Positions 29,009-37,930 of a stretch of 64,000 nucleotides of DNA are shown in pieces. Origin of the DNA: Dermabacter sp. p3-SID358 (GTDB lineage Bacteria > Actinomycetota > Actinomycetes > Actinomycetales > Dermabacteraceae); assembly GCF_025147465.1 (NCBI RefSeq), contig NZ_JALXOZ010000009.1, positions 1 to 64,000 on the forward strand, in the 5' to 3' direction. The notes under the pieces are model-generated. The model was not told the origin of the DNA and searched no databases. It saw only the letters and a program-made list of their open reading frames with translations. A program made the position numbers and the translations under genes. Position 1 is the stretch's first letter, and the number at the start of each line of letters is the position of its first letter.

Positions 29009-30163
29009 ATGACCTTCGCACTTGAGGAGAATGCCGACGCGCTCGAGCGTCTCATCGCCCACGACGTCGCCGAGCATGCAGAAGACGCGGCGGGTGACAT
29101 CCTCGTGCTCGACGATCGCTCGGGTGCGCTCACGGGGTGGGCGACTGCGAAAGCGGGGGAGCGCTCGCGGGTCTTTGTGCGCACCGTCTCGCTCGCTCAC
29201 GCGGCAACGGTACGCTCAGCTGTGCGGCGGCGCGGGGAGTCCGACGCTCGCCTACTCATCGCCGGTGAAGATTCCCCTAAGCTCGACCTCGGCTCATTCC
29301 TCGCTGAGCACGAGTTCCGCGGAAGCCTCGCGCTTGGGCGGCTGCCAAAGTCTCTCGCGGCTCTCGAGGAAAACGCGCGCTTTCTCGCGAAACACGTGAG
29401 CAGGGCTAAGACCGAGATGGCACTCGTGTTAGGCGGCGCCACGAAGCACATGACGCGCTCGATGAACGATGCTCTCGCCGCAGGTTTTGCTGACGTTCAC
29501 GGTCTTCGAGGTAAGGGAAAGTTCCGGTGCCTCAAGGCGTCGATGCCGCGCGCATCTGTAGAAGCGCTTGGCCCGCGCGAGACCCCGTGGGGCGGGGGCC
29601 GGATCACCGCATTCGGCGGTGTGTTCTCCGGCGCGAAGCCCGACCGCGGGGGAGAGAGCCTCGCGCGCGCAGCGTCGGCGTGGATGACGAATCTTTCCTC
29701 ACTCGGGCGGGGCGCAGCCCGAGTGCTTGACCTCGGCTGTGGAAACGGGATGCTCTCGCTTGCCCTAAGCGAGAGAGCATCGCTCAGTGGCTTCGAGCTC
29801 TCACTCACGGCAACGGATATCGACCTCGATGCGGTGCGATCCACCCGGGCGACTCTCGCGCCCTACATCGATCGGCCGGGGATCGATGTGCGAGTCACGT
29901 GGGACGATGCGGCTGCCCGGCAACCGTCGGAATCATGTGACCTTGTTCTGCTCAATCCGCCGTTCCACGACGGCACGCGCGTGGACGCGACCCTCGTTGA
30001 GCCTTTGATTGAAGCGGCGCATCGCATTCTCGAGCCTGGCGGACAGCTGCTCCTCGTGCATAACTCGCACTTGCGCTATCGCGCCTTGCTCGAGCGTCGT
30101 TTTGCCGCGACCCGTGAGGTGAGTCGCGACCGCACGTTCACTGTTCTCAGCGCGACGAAGTAG
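29009..30163 (+). CDS. RsmC/RlmG-like class I methyltransferase
   Basis: 384 residues. The C-terminal half is a Rossmann methyltransferase: SAM-binding VLDLGCGNGMLSLAL (about 242-256), then the catalytic motif LLNPPFHDG typical of N2-guanine or N6-adenine enzymes. The N-terminal half resembles the degenerate duplicated domain of RsmC/RlmG, so 16S or 23S rRNA G-N2 methylation is likely but not certain. TAGGCT lies 7 bases before the ATG, suggesting a leaderless message. It converges on purQ. Confidence 0.83.
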   Translation: MTFALEENADALERLIAHDVAEHAEDAAGDILVLDDRSGALTGWATAKAGERSRVFVRTVSLAHAATVRSAVRRRGESDARLLIAGEDSPKLDLGSFLAEHEFRGSLALGRLPKSLAALEENARFLAKHVSRAKTEMALVLGGATKHMTRSMNDALAAGFADVHGLRGKGKFRCLKASMPRASVEALGPRETPWGGGRITAFGGVFSGAKPDRGGESLARAASAWMTNLSSLGRGAARVLDLGCGNGMLSLALSERASLSGFELSLTATDIDLDAVRSTRATLAPYIDRPGIDVRVTWDDAAARQPSESCDLVLLNPPFHDGTRVDATLVEPLIEAAHRILEPGGQLLLVHNSHLRYRALLERRFAATREVSRDRTFTVLSATK

Positions 30164-30183
30164 CGATTGAGCGTGCTTATTCC

Positions 30184-30912
30184 TTAGTCGAGGATCGAGG
30201 TCATCACGGAGGTGAAGAATCCGAGGCCATCGACCCCCGTGCGTGTTCCTTCACCGGGAGCATCCGGGCCGAATCCTGCTTCAACAGCGTGCTCGGGGTG
30301 CGGCATGAGCCCCACAACATTGCCGTATTTGTTCGTAACGCCAGCAATCCCGCGGTAGGAACCGTTGGGGTTGTCCTCGAAACCGATAGGACCACCTGCG
30401 GCGCCCTCGGCATATCGGAACACCACGCGGTTTTCGGCCTCGAGCTCGTCGAGGGTTTTTTCATCCGCGACGTAGAGCCCATCCTGGTTTTTGAGCGGAA
30501 CCGTGATGACCTGCCCTTGCTCGTACGCGGTTGTCCACGCGGTGCGATTGTTCTCCACCCGGAGAGGCTGATCGCGGCACACGAATGTGCGGTGCGCGTT
30601 CTTAATCATCGAGCCTGGAAGGAGGTGGGTCTCGGTGAGAATCTGAAAGCCGTTGCAAATACCAAGGACGGGCATCCCTCCCTTAGCGGCGTCGACAACA
30701 CGGTCCATGATCGGAGCGAAGCGCGAGATTGCGCCCGCGCGAAGGTAGTCGCCGTAGCTGAAGCCACCGGGCAAAATCACCGCGTCGACGTCGCGCAAAT
30801 CGTCGTCCGCATGCCAAAGGGATACGGGCTCCCCACCCGCGATCGTGACCGCGCGAAGAGCATCGCGGTCATCGAGAGTGCCGGGAAAGGTCACTACACC
30901 TATTGCGGGCAT
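30184..30912 (-). CDS. purQ: Phosphoribosylformylglycinamidine synthase subunit PurQ
   Basis: 242 residues. Class I glutamine amidotransferase: [19 protein letters not shown], nucleophile Cys in [13 protein letters not shown], and the His/Glu pair in [14 protein letters not shown]. It supplies ammonia from glutamine to PurL. The ATG overlaps the purS stop (TAATG), so the two are translationally coupled. Confidence 0.97.
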   Translation of the reverse strand: MPAIGVVTFPGTLDDRDALRAVTIAGGEPVSLWHADDDLRDVDAVILPGGFSYGDYLRAGAISRFAPIMDRVVDAAKGGMPVLGICNGFQILTETHLLPGSMIKNAHRTFVCRDQPLRVENNRTAWTTAYEQGQVITVPLKNQDGLYVADEKTLDELEAENRVVFRYAEGAAGGPIGFEDNPNGSYRGIAGVTNKYGNVVGLMPHPEHAVEAGFGPDAPGEGTRTGVDGLGFFTSVMTSILD

Positions 30913-31169
30913 TAGGCTTGCTCCTCCTCGAGGCGCACCGAGACGACATCCTCGATCACGGGGTTCGAAAGGAGTTCGCCTGCGGCCTCGCGCACGCGTT
31001 CGAGGACCTCGTGCGTCACTTCACCCTCGATCTCGAGTTCGAAGCGCTTGCCCTGGCGAACCGAGGTGATGTGCTCAAAATCGAGCCTTCCGAGAGCGCC
31101 GAGAACGGCCTTTCCCTGAGGGTCAAGAATCTCGGGTTTTGGCATCACGTCGACGATGAGGCGGGGCAT
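30912..31169 (-). CDS. purS: Phosphoribosylformylglycinamidine synthase subunit PurS
   Basis: 85 residues from ATG 31169, preceded by [45 protein letters not shown] and [15 protein letters not shown] match PurS, the small bridge between PurL and PurQ. A longer reading frame upstream is an artefact. It is divergent from the metallo-beta-lactamase-fold gene. Confidence 0.95.
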   Translation of the reverse strand: MPRLIVDVMPKPEILDPQGKAVLGALGRLDFEHITSVRQGKRFELEIEGEVTHEVLERVREAAGELLSNPVIEDVVSVRLEEEQA

Positions 31170-31286
31170 GTCATCTCCAGAAAACAATAGGCATGAATGT
31201 GTCGTCGAAAAATGCGCGATCCGCGCACCCCTCGATTCTACCGACCCGTGCGGCCTATGCTCATCTTTCGGCCCTACGGTGGCGGT

Positions 31287-32006
31287 ATGGACATCACACA
31301 CTTCGGCCACTCCGCTCTGCTCCTCAGTTACGCGGGGGAGGGAGGGGCCGACGCCTGCCGCATTCTCATCGACCCCGGAAACCTCAGCGATCCCCGAATT
31401 ACGGAACTCATGGATCTCGACGCGATCGCGGTGAGTCATCAGCACCCCGACCACGCTCACCCGCCCTTCCTCGAACAACTCTTCGAGAACAACCCCGAGG
31501 CGACGATCATTCTCGAGCCTCAAACTGCGAGCGTGCTAAGCGGAGCCCCCGAGACCTCACGCTTCCGGGAAAGATTTACACCGCTCGCGCCCGGTGGGCG
31601 GGCAAGCGTCGGAACACTTCCCGTAACCGTGCGTGCAGTTGGCGGGGCCCACGCGACGATCCACCCCGCGATTCCACCCGTGGGAAACGTGGCTTTCATC
31701 GTTGAGGCCCCGGGAGAGCGGACTTTTGCGCACACGGGCGATTCCCTCGTCCCGCACCCCGATCTCATGGGAGTGGACGTACTGTCGTTCCCCGTCGTAG
31801 CGCCGTGGTCGAAGATGCAGGAAACGATCGACTTTCTGCGGATCGTGAAGCCCTCGGTGGCGATTCCCGTGCACGATCGCGTCGCATCCGGGCAAGGGCG
31901 TGCGATCTACCTCAAACAGTCGCGAGAGAACGCCCCCGAGGAATGCGAGGTGCGCGACTGGCCCGCGGATGCGGAGGCGGAGGATGGGCGCACCTTGCGG
32001 TTCTAG
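31287..32006 (+). CDS. Metallo-beta-lactamase-fold hydrolase
   Basis: 239 residues from ATG 31287, where TACGGT lies 6 bases upstream, so probably leaderless. It begins MDITHFGHSALLLSY, then has the metal motif SHQHPDHAHPPF, later HTGDSL and PVVAPWSKM, and IPVHDRV near the C-terminus. These fit the UlaG/YtnP-like MBL group (beta-lactamase superfamily 2). Substrate unknown. It converges on pflA with only 15 bases between stops. Confidence 0.82.
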   Translation: MDITHFGHSALLLSYAGEGGADACRILIDPGNLSDPRITELMDLDAIAVSHQHPDHAHPPFLEQLFENNPEATIILEPQTASVLSGAPETSRFRERFTPLAPGGRASVGTLPVTVRAVGGAHATIHPAIPPVGNVAFIVEAPGERTFAHTGDSLVPHPDLMGVDVLSFPVVAPWSKMQETIDFLRIVKPSVAIPVHDRVASGQGRAIYLKQSRENAPEECEVRDWPADAEAEDGRTLRF

Positions 32007-32021
32007 CGAATGCCTAGGGAC

Positions 32022-32888
32022 TCAGTGAACCTCAAAGCCTCCGCGCGCACGGAACTGTTCGCGCACGCGTTCCACGAGCTCCTTCTCCGGCGGGCGAGTA
32101 TCGCGCAACTTGTAGTCGAGACCGAGTGAATCCCACTTGTCCGTGCCCATCTGGTGGAAGGGGAGCACCTCGATGCGGCTCACGTTCGATCGCCAGCGCT
32201 CAACGATATCGGCAACCTTCTCGACATTGTCGTAGTCGTCAGTGAGGCCCGGAACAAGTACGAAGCGTGCCCACACCTCGATGCCCTTTTCATTTAATCG
32301 ATCGCCAAAGTCGATCGTTGGCTGAAGATCGCGGCCGGTGGTGCGTTTATAGACCTCGGGATCGCCGCTTTTGACATCGAGAAGCACGAGGTCGACCGAC
32401 TCGAGCAACTCATCCGAGGCGTTGCGGCCGAGAAAGCCGGATGTATCGATCGCGGTGTGAACACCCATGTCCTTTGCCGCCTCAAGGAGTCGCTTCGCAA
32501 AGGCCGGCTGCTGGAGCACCTCGCCGCCAGAAAGCGTGATGCCGCCACCCGAAGCCTTGAAAATGCGGCGGTAGCGCTTGGTTTTCGAGATCAGCTCGTC
32601 CGCAGTGACGTCCTGGCCGTTTTTTGCCTCGAAAGTGTCGGGGTTATGGCAGTACAGGCAGCGAAGTGGGCAGCCGCTAAAGAAGATCGTGAGGCGCGTG
32701 CCGGGGCCATCGACGGCCGTGACGAGTTCCCAGGAATGAATGGAGGCGAGCTCACCCTCCCGCACGGCCTGGAGGCGATCAGGGCGTTCAAGATGCGTTT
32801 CTTCGAGTCCTTCAATCCCGGCGCCTTGGCGCCTCTTATGAAGCGGAAGGTCAACCTGGCTGATGCTCGTGCCCTGGGACTCGGTCAT
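32022..32888 (-). CDS. pflA: Pyruvate formate-lyase activating enzyme
   Basis: 288 residues, longer than E. coli PflA (246) through an N-terminal tail of about 45 residues. Radical-SAM cluster C73-x3-C77-x2-C80 lies in SGCPLRCLYCHNPD, followed by ASGGGITLSGGEVLQQPAF (SAM contacts). It installs the glycyl radical under anaerobic conditions; the target glycine here is in the separate GrcA protein. Third in the pflB-grcA-pflA order, after a hairpin. Confidence 0.95.
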   Translation of the reverse strand: MTESQGTSISQVDLPLHKRRQGAGIEGLEETHLERPDRLQAVREGELASIHSWELVTAVDGPGTRLTIFFSGCPLRCLYCHNPDTFEAKNGQDVTADELISKTKRYRRIFKASGGGITLSGGEVLQQPAFAKRLLEAAKDMGVHTAIDTSGFLGRNASDELLESVDLVLLDVKSGDPEVYKRTTGRDLQPTIDFGDRLNEKGIEVWARFVLVPGLTDDYDNVEKVADIVERWRSNVSRIEVLPFHQMGTDKWDSLGLDYKLRDTRPPEKELVERVREQFRARGGFEVH

Positions 32889-32961
32889 GGATCGCCTCTC
32901 GTCAAAGTCGTGGCGGGCGCTCGGCTGTGGATGCCACGAGCCGGGTTGGTCGCCCTAAAGA

Positions 32962-32995
32962 GTTGGGCCCGGAAACCGGAGCTTCCAGGCCCAAC
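32962..32995 (-). terminator. Hairpin between grcA and pflA
   Basis: GTTGGGCC (32962-32969) pairs with GGCCCAAC (32988-32995), with an inner GGAA/TTCC stem. On the minus strand it is followed by TCTTTAGGG, a weak T-rich tail. A partial terminator that would leave pflA less transcribed than grcA. Confidence 0.6.
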
Positions 32996-33052
32996 AGGTG
33001 AACGCTTCGATGCGCCTCATTATTGCGCATCACGCGTGCGAAGGAGTGTGTC

Positions 33053-33304
33053 TCAGGCGCCCTGGTGGAAGGTGCGGTTGAGAACGTCGAGCTGCTGCTC
33101 GCGCGTGAGCTTCACGAAGTTCACGGCGTAGCCCGAAACGCGAACCGTGAGGTTCGGGTAGTTCTCGGGGTTCTCCATAGCGTCGACAAGGGTGTCCTTG
33201 TTGAGCACGTTGATGTTCGCGTGGTAGAGGCCCGATTCCATGTTGTTCGCTGCGCGATTGGTCTTCATGGACTGAAGGCGCTCATCGAAAGTCTTGACTG
33301 CCAT
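33053..33304 (-). CDS. grcA: GrcA-type glycyl radical protein (small half of pyruvate formate-lyase)
   Basis: 83 residues. It carries the C-terminal glycyl-radical domain of pyruvate formate-lyase: [20 protein letters not shown] and [20 protein letters not shown] with the radical site Gly58. In E. coli GrcA/YfiD is a spare part for a full-length PflB; here the neighbouring PflB lacks this domain, so GrcA must supply it. GAGGAGAGAACA precedes the ATG. It lies 99 bases after pflB with a hairpin between. Confidence 0.93.
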   Translation of the reverse strand: MAVKTFDERLQSMKTNRAANNMESGLYHANINVLNKDTLVDAMENPENYPNLTVRVSGYAVNFVKLTREQQLDVLNRTFHQGA

Positions 33305-33344
33305 TGTTCTCTCCTCAATCGAAGTGATGAAAATGTGGGGTGAA

Positions 33345-33381
33345 AATCGGTCGAGCCCGAGGGGCTCGCGCCCGACCGATT
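33345..33381 (-). terminator. Hairpin between pflB and grcA
   Basis: Outer arms 33345-33353 and 33373-33381 pair over 9 bp; an inner CGAGCCC/GGGCTCG stem competes for two of these bases. On the minus strand the stem is followed by TTTTC. It fits a leaky terminator or an mRNA-processing stem that sets the PflB:GrcA ratio. Confidence 0.6.
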
Positions 33382-33403
33382 CGGTTGGTGGGGATTCAGA
33401 CGA

Positions 33404-35521
33404 TCAGTCTTCGTCGTCCATGATGAAGCCCGAGTCGAGAATGCCGACCAGGTTCTTGACCTGCTCGTCCTTCGTGCGACCGAGGCCCTGCGGGGTGATC
33501 GTGTTGGTCAGCGAGATACCGTCCAGCGCGTCGTTGTAGTCGAGCTTGCCAACGGAAAGCATCGAGGCCACCATGCCGTGGCTGTCCATGCCGTTTTCAG
33601 GGTTGGCGCCCGGTGCGAAAGGCGTGCCTTTCTCGTGACCCGAGGGGAAGGAACCGGTTGCCTTGCCGTAAACGACGTTCGACGTAATCGTGAGGACCGA
33701 CTGGGTCGGGATCGCGTCACGGTACATCGGGATCGCCTTGATCTTCGACATGATCGTGTGCACCACGGTCGCAGCGATGTCATCGGCACGGTCATCGTCG
33801 TTACCGTAGATCGGGAAGTCGCCTTCGGTGCGGTAGTCAACCACGAGCCCCGATTCGTCGCGGATCGGGTAGACCTTGGCGTATCTGATCGCGGAGAGCG
33901 AGTCCGCAACGATCGACAGGCCAGCGATGCCGCAGCCCATCGTGCGAACGATGTCCGAGTCGTGCAGAGCCATCTCGATCGCTTCATACGCGTACTTGTC
34001 GTGGCTGTAGTGGATGATGTTGAGCGCCTCGACATAGGTGCCCACGACCCAGTCGAGCATTTCTTCGTACTTCTGCCAGACCTCGTCGAAGTCGAGCGGG
34101 CCGTCGCCCTGGATGGGCTCGAAGAGTCCTGCCTCCGTGACCTGCTTGCCGCTCATCTCGTCGCGGCCGCCGTTGATCGCGTACAGAAGAGCCTTTGCCG
34201 AATTCACGCGAGCGCCAAAGAACTGCATCTGCTTGCCGACCTTCATCGGGGAGACACAGCATGCGATCGCTGCGTCGTCGCCCCAGCGGTTACGGATCTG
34301 CTCGTCGGACTCGTACTGAACCGAGCTGGTCTCGATCGAGATTGCCGAGCAGAAGTCCTTGTAGCCCTGCGGGAGCATGGGATCCCAGAAGATCGTGATG
34401 TTCGGCTCGGGGGCCGGGCCGAGGTTACGTAGGGTCTGGAGCAGGCGGAACGAGGTCTTCGTGACGAGCGTGCGGCCGTCTTCGCCAATACCGGCGTCGG
34501 ACCAGGTTGCCCAGTAGGGATCGCCCGAGAAGATCTGGTCGTAGTCGATCGTGCGGAGGAATCGCACGATGCGGAGCTTGATGACGAGGGCGTCGATGAG
34601 CTCCTGCGCATCGGTCTCGGTGATGCGGCCTTCCTGAAGGTCGCGCTCGATGTAGGCATCGAGGAACGGGGAGAGGCGGCCGATCGACATGGCGGCGCCG
34701 TCCTGGCTCTTGACCGAGGCGAGGTAGGCCATGTACACCCACTGCACGGCCTCCTGTGCGGTCGCGGCGGGGCGGCGAAGGTCGAGGCCGTAAGACTCGC
34801 CAAGCGTCACGAGCTTGTTGAGAGCCTTGATCTGCTCGGCGTGCTCCTCGCGGAAACGAGCCCAGTGCTCGCTGAACGGCTGATCCGAAACGGCGTCCTT
34901 TGCGGCCTTCTTCTCGGCGATCAGGAAGTCAGCGCCGTAGAGAGCGAGGCGGCGGTAGTCGCCGATGATGCGGCCGCGGCCGTAGGCATCGGGAAGACCG
35001 GTGATGATGTGCGAGCTACGCGCCGCGCGGATGCGCGGGGTGTAGATGTCGAACACGCCATCATTGTGGGTCTTGCGGTACTTGGTAAAGATCTTCTTGA
35101 TCTCGGGGTTCGGCTCCTTGCCGGCTTCCTTGATCGCGGTCTCGACCATGCGCCATCCACCAAACGGCATCATCGCGCGCTTGAGGGGAACGTCGGTCTG
35201 AAGGCCGACGATGACGTCGTCGTCCTCGCTGATGTAGCCAGCGGGGAAGGCGTCGATGTCAGCGGGAATATCGGTGTCGACGTCGTACACGCGGCGGCGG
35301 CGCTCCTCGGAGAGGTAGTTCTTCTCGAGGGTGTCCCACACGCGAAGCGTCTTCTCGGTTGCACCCGCAAGGAACTCGGCGTCGCCCTCGTAGGGGGTGT
35401 AGTTGAGCTGAATGAACTCGCGAACGTTGATGTTCTCGTTCCAGTCGCCGGCCTTGAAACCGCGCCACGGGTCGAGATTCTCGCCCTGGGCTCCGGCGTT
35501 CTTTTCTTCCACAGCAGTCAT
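33404..35521 (-). CDS. pflB: Pyruvate formate-lyase catalytic subunit lacking the glycyl-radical domain
   Basis: 705 residues from ATG 35521 (GGAAGGAAGG upstream), about 55-85 short of single-chain enzymes. The thiyl-radical pair Cys421-Cys422 sits in IACCVSPMKVGKQMQFFGAR, and SHGMVASMLSVGKLDYNDAL is normal. The chain stops at NLVGILDSGFIMDDED, precisely where the glycyl-radical domain would begin. That domain is encoded by grcA downstream. The active enzyme should be a two-chain complex converting pyruvate and CoA to acetyl-CoA and formate anaerobically. Confidence 0.95.
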   Translation of the reverse strand: MTAVEEKNAGAQGENLDPWRGFKAGDWNENINVREFIQLNYTPYEGDAEFLAGATEKTLRVWDTLEKNYLSEERRRRVYDVDTDIPADIDAFPAGYISEDDDVIVGLQTDVPLKRAMMPFGGWRMVETAIKEAGKEPNPEIKKIFTKYRKTHNDGVFDIYTPRIRAARSSHIITGLPDAYGRGRIIGDYRRLALYGADFLIAEKKAAKDAVSDQPFSEHWARFREEHAEQIKALNKLVTLGESYGLDLRRPAATAQEAVQWVYMAYLASVKSQDGAAMSIGRLSPFLDAYIERDLQEGRITETDAQELIDALVIKLRIVRFLRTIDYDQIFSGDPYWATWSDAGIGEDGRTLVTKTSFRLLQTLRNLGPAPEPNITIFWDPMLPQGYKDFCSAISIETSSVQYESDEQIRNRWGDDAAIACCVSPMKVGKQMQFFGARVNSAKALLYAINGGRDEMSGKQVTEAGLFEPIQGDGPLDFDEVWQKYEEMLDWVVGTYVEALNIIHYSHDKYAYEAIEMALHDSDIVRTMGCGIAGLSIVADSLSAIRYAKVYPIRDESGLVVDYRTEGDFPIYGNDDDRADDIAATVVHTIMSKIKAIPMYRDAIPTQSVLTITSNVVYGKATGSFPSGHEKGTPFAPGANPENGMDSHGMVASMLSVGKLDYNDALDGISLTNTITPQGLGRTKDEQVKNLVGILDSGFIMDDED

Positions 35522-35597
35522 GAGAGCCTTCCTTCCATGGCGGGGGCTAAGCCGCATGCTCGTGAGGTGTGCTGGTAGTTAAACCGTAGGAGCGCGC

Positions 35598-35644
35598 CCT
35601 ATATCTGTATGGGACCTAGAGCCCTCTCCGTGGCGTTGGTCACA
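35598..35644 (-). promoter_or_regulatory. Putative pflB promoter with CRP/FNR-family-like site
   Basis: On the minus strand TATAGG (35603-35598) can serve as -10. The 16-base site at 35629-35644 (CGTGGCGTTGGTCACA) matches 8 of 10 fixed positions of TGTGA-N6-TCACA and would be centred about 44 bases upstream of the start, a class II activator position. Which regulator binds, if any, is inference. Confidence 0.3.
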
Positions 35645-35679
35645 TGGTACGTCTCGGGGCGGGCAAGCGCCTGGGTGAC

Positions 35680-36594
35680 CTAAAAGCGCTCGCCCGTGAG
35701 CCGTTCGTAGGCTTCGATGTATTTCGCCCGGGTTGATTCGACGACGGCGTCTGGGAGGGGTGGGGGTGCGACCTGGGATTTCTTGTCCCAGCCGCTTCCA
35801 TAGGTGAGCCAATCGCGCACGAACTGCTTGTCGAAACTGGGTTGCGCACGCCCTGGTTCGTACTGGTCAGCAGCCCAAAAGCGCGACGAATCGGGCGTGA
35901 GAACTTCGTCACCCAGAACGATGTTTCGGGTGTGTCGCGAACGCCCAAACTCGAGCTTCGTGTCGGCGAGGATGATGCCACGCTCGCGGGCGAAACGCTC
36001 CGCCGAGCGGTACACGGCAACAGCGCGCTCCTCGAGTTCGTCGACAAGCTCGGATCCGAGCCGAATGCGGGCTTCCTCAACCGTGATGTTCTCGTCGTGT
36101 TCGCCCTGCTCGGCCTTCGTTGAAGGCGTGAAGAGCGCGGAGGGAAGCCGGGAACCGTCCACGAGGCCGTCGGGAAGTGCGTGGCCTCCTACCGCGCCGT
36201 CGCGGCGATAGTCCGCAAGACCCGAACCGGTGAGGTACCCGCGCACGACGCATTCGAGGGGAACCATGTCGAGCGCCTCGCATCTCAGGGCTCGGCCGCG
36301 AACCGAGTCAGGAACGTCGCTCGCACTGAGAACGTGGTTCTCCGTGACGCCCTCGAGGTGTTCGAACCACACTAGAGACAGCGCCGTGAGGATCCGCCCT
36401 TTGTCGGGGATGCCCGGGGTGAGCGCATGGTCGAATGCGCTAATGCGGTCGGTCGCGACGACAAGAACCTCGCTCGCGCTCTCGAGAGTGCTTCCATGTG
36501 GCACGTACAGCTCGCGCACCTTTCCGCTCAGGGCGTGATCCCAACCCTCAAATGTGGGTGCTTCCACGAGGGCGCCACCGTCATGAACACTCAC
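35680..36594 (-). CDS. purC: SAICAR synthetase
   Basis: 304 residues from GTG 36594, which overlaps the purD stop by GTGA; a longer upstream frame is antisense-type noise inside purD. ALSGKVRELYVPHG, VVATDRISAFDHALTPGIPD, PLECVVRGYLTGSG and ADTKLEFGR are motifs of the long PurC type. It joins CAIR and aspartate with ATP. Translationally coupled to purD. Confidence 0.96.
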   Translation of the reverse strand: MSVHDGGALVEAPTFEGWDHALSGKVRELYVPHGSTLESASEVLVVATDRISAFDHALTPGIPDKGRILTALSLVWFEHLEGVTENHVLSASDVPDSVRGRALRCEALDMVPLECVVRGYLTGSGLADYRRDGAVGGHALPDGLVDGSRLPSALFTPSTKAEQGEHDENITVEEARIRLGSELVDELEERAVAVYRSAERFARERGIILADTKLEFGRSRHTRNIVLGDEVLTPDSSRFWAADQYEPGRAQPSFDKQFVRDWLTYGSGWDKKSQVAPPPLPDAVVESTRAKYIEAYERLTGERF

Positions 36595-37895
36595 AGCTGC
36601 GTCACCCTTTCGATCTCGCCGTGAGCGGCGCATTCGGCGATGTCTGTGCGGTAATGGGAGCCCTCGAGTAGCACGTGCGCGATGCTCGACTGTGCACGCA
36701 CGCGGGCCTTGTCGAGTGTGTCTTCGCTGGCGACCACGCTGAGGACTCGGCCGCCACTGGAGCGGAGGGTGCCGTCGGAAGCGCGCGTTGTGCCCGCGTG
36801 AATCACCGCGCAGCCTTCCTCTTTGACCCGATCGAGACCCGTAATCTCGCGCCCGGTTTGAGCGGCGAGCGGATAGCCCTCGCTTGCGAGGACGACCGCG
36901 ACCGAGCTGTCGGTGTGCCAACGCGCGGGCTCAGCTTCCGCGAGGCTCCCCGATGCTGCGGCATGCAAGAGCGTGCCGAGGTCGCTTTCGAGCCGGTCGA
37001 GCACGACGAGGGTTTCGGGATCGCCGAAACGCACATTGAACTCGATGACCTTGAGGCCCTCGCGTGTTGCAGCAAGACCGCAGAAAAGAAGGCCGGCGAA
37101 GGGGGTGCCTCGCTCGCGCATCGCGCGCACGACGGGTTCGGCAATCTTCTCGACTGTTGCGTGCATCGCGGCCGTCTCGTCGAGCCACGGGAGAGGAGAG
37201 TACGCACCCATGCCGCCCGTGTTCGGGCCCTCGTCGCCCTTGTAGGCGCGCTTGAAGTCCTGCGCAGGAACGAGTGGAACGACACGCTCGCCATCACTGA
37301 CGCAAAACACCGAAAGTTCGGGCCCATCGAGGAACTCCTCGAGAACCACGCGTGAGTCGTGGGCGTCGCTCGCGAGACACGCGCGGGCGTGCTCGAGCGC
37401 CTCCTCCCGCGAGAGTGTCACGACGACCCCTTTTCCTGCGGCGAGGCCATCGGCCTTCACGACGTAGGGAACCTTCGCGCCCGGATTGATCTCGTCGAGT
37501 GCGCTCTCGAGAGCGGTCGGATCCGAAACGGTGATCGAGCGCGCCGTGGGGATGTCCGCGTCCTTCATCACACGCTTCGCGAAATCCTTCGAGCCCTCGA
37601 GTTCGGCTGCCGCCTTGGAGGGGCCGAACACGGTGAGGCCTGCCTCGCGCATCTCATCGGCGAGGCCCGCGACGAGTGGCGCTTCGGGGCCGATGACGAC
37701 GAGGTCGATTCCGAGATCGCACGCGAGTGCCGTGAGGGCCGCGCTATCACCGAGAGAAACGTCGTGGATGGCCGCGTGGGCCTCCATGCCCGGATTGCCG
37801 GGGGCGGCGTGGAGATCGTGAGGGACGGAATCTTGGCTGAGGCGCCGCACGAGGGCGTGTTCACGCGCGCCGGTGCCCACTACGAGAATTTTCAC
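36591..37895 (-). CDS. purD: Phosphoribosylamine-glycine ligase
   Basis: 434 residues. [39 protein letters not shown], the ATP-grasp core ([17 protein letters not shown]) and [20 protein letters not shown] are PurD motifs. It makes GAR from phosphoribosylamine and glycine. GTG start with TAGGGT 6 bases upstream, so probably leaderless, from a promoter divergent from that of truA. Confidence 0.97.
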   Translation of the reverse strand: MKILVVGTGAREHALVRRLSQDSVPHDLHAAPGNPGMEAHAAIHDVSLGDSAALTALACDLGIDLVVIGPEAPLVAGLADEMREAGLTVFGPSKAAAELEGSKDFAKRVMKDADIPTARSITVSDPTALESALDEINPGAKVPYVVKADGLAAGKGVVVTLSREEALEHARACLASDAHDSRVVLEEFLDGPELSVFCVSDGERVVPLVPAQDFKRAYKGDEGPNTGGMGAYSPLPWLDETAAMHATVEKIAEPVVRAMRERGTPFAGLLFCGLAATREGLKVIEFNVRFGDPETLVVLDRLESDLGTLLHAAASGSLAEAEPARWHTDSSVAVVLASEGYPLAAQTGREITGLDRVKEEGCAVIHAGTTRASDGTLRSSGGRVLSVVASEDTLDKARVRAQSSIAHVLLEGSHYRTDIAECAAHGEIERVTQL

Positions 37896-37901
37896 GCCTT
37901 A

Positions 37902-37924
37902 ACCCTAGCGGTTCCAGCTAGGCT
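37902..37924. promoter_or_regulatory. Divergent purD/truA promoters
   Basis: Minus-strand TAGGGT (37907-37902) lies 6 bases before the purD GTG, and plus-strand TAGGCT (37919-37924) lies 6 bases before the truA GTG. Both genes thus appear to start translation at or next to the first transcribed base. No -35 is convincing in this short space. Confidence 0.55.
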
Positions 37925-37930
37925 TCTGGG

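Noticed and set aside
27884..29200. 438-codon minus-strand frame over fmdA and the following gene
   Set aside because: It crosses the fmdA terminator and the next promoter and is antisense to two recognised genes.
30912..31523. Longer N-terminal version of PurS (203 codons)
   Set aside because: The conserved PurS sequence starts at 31169 with a ribosome-binding site. The extra part is antisense to the metallo-beta-lactamase-fold gene.
36595..36921. N-terminal extension of purC
   Set aside because: It lies inside purD and is Arg-rich noise. The GTG at 36594 overlapping the purD stop fits the PurC family start.
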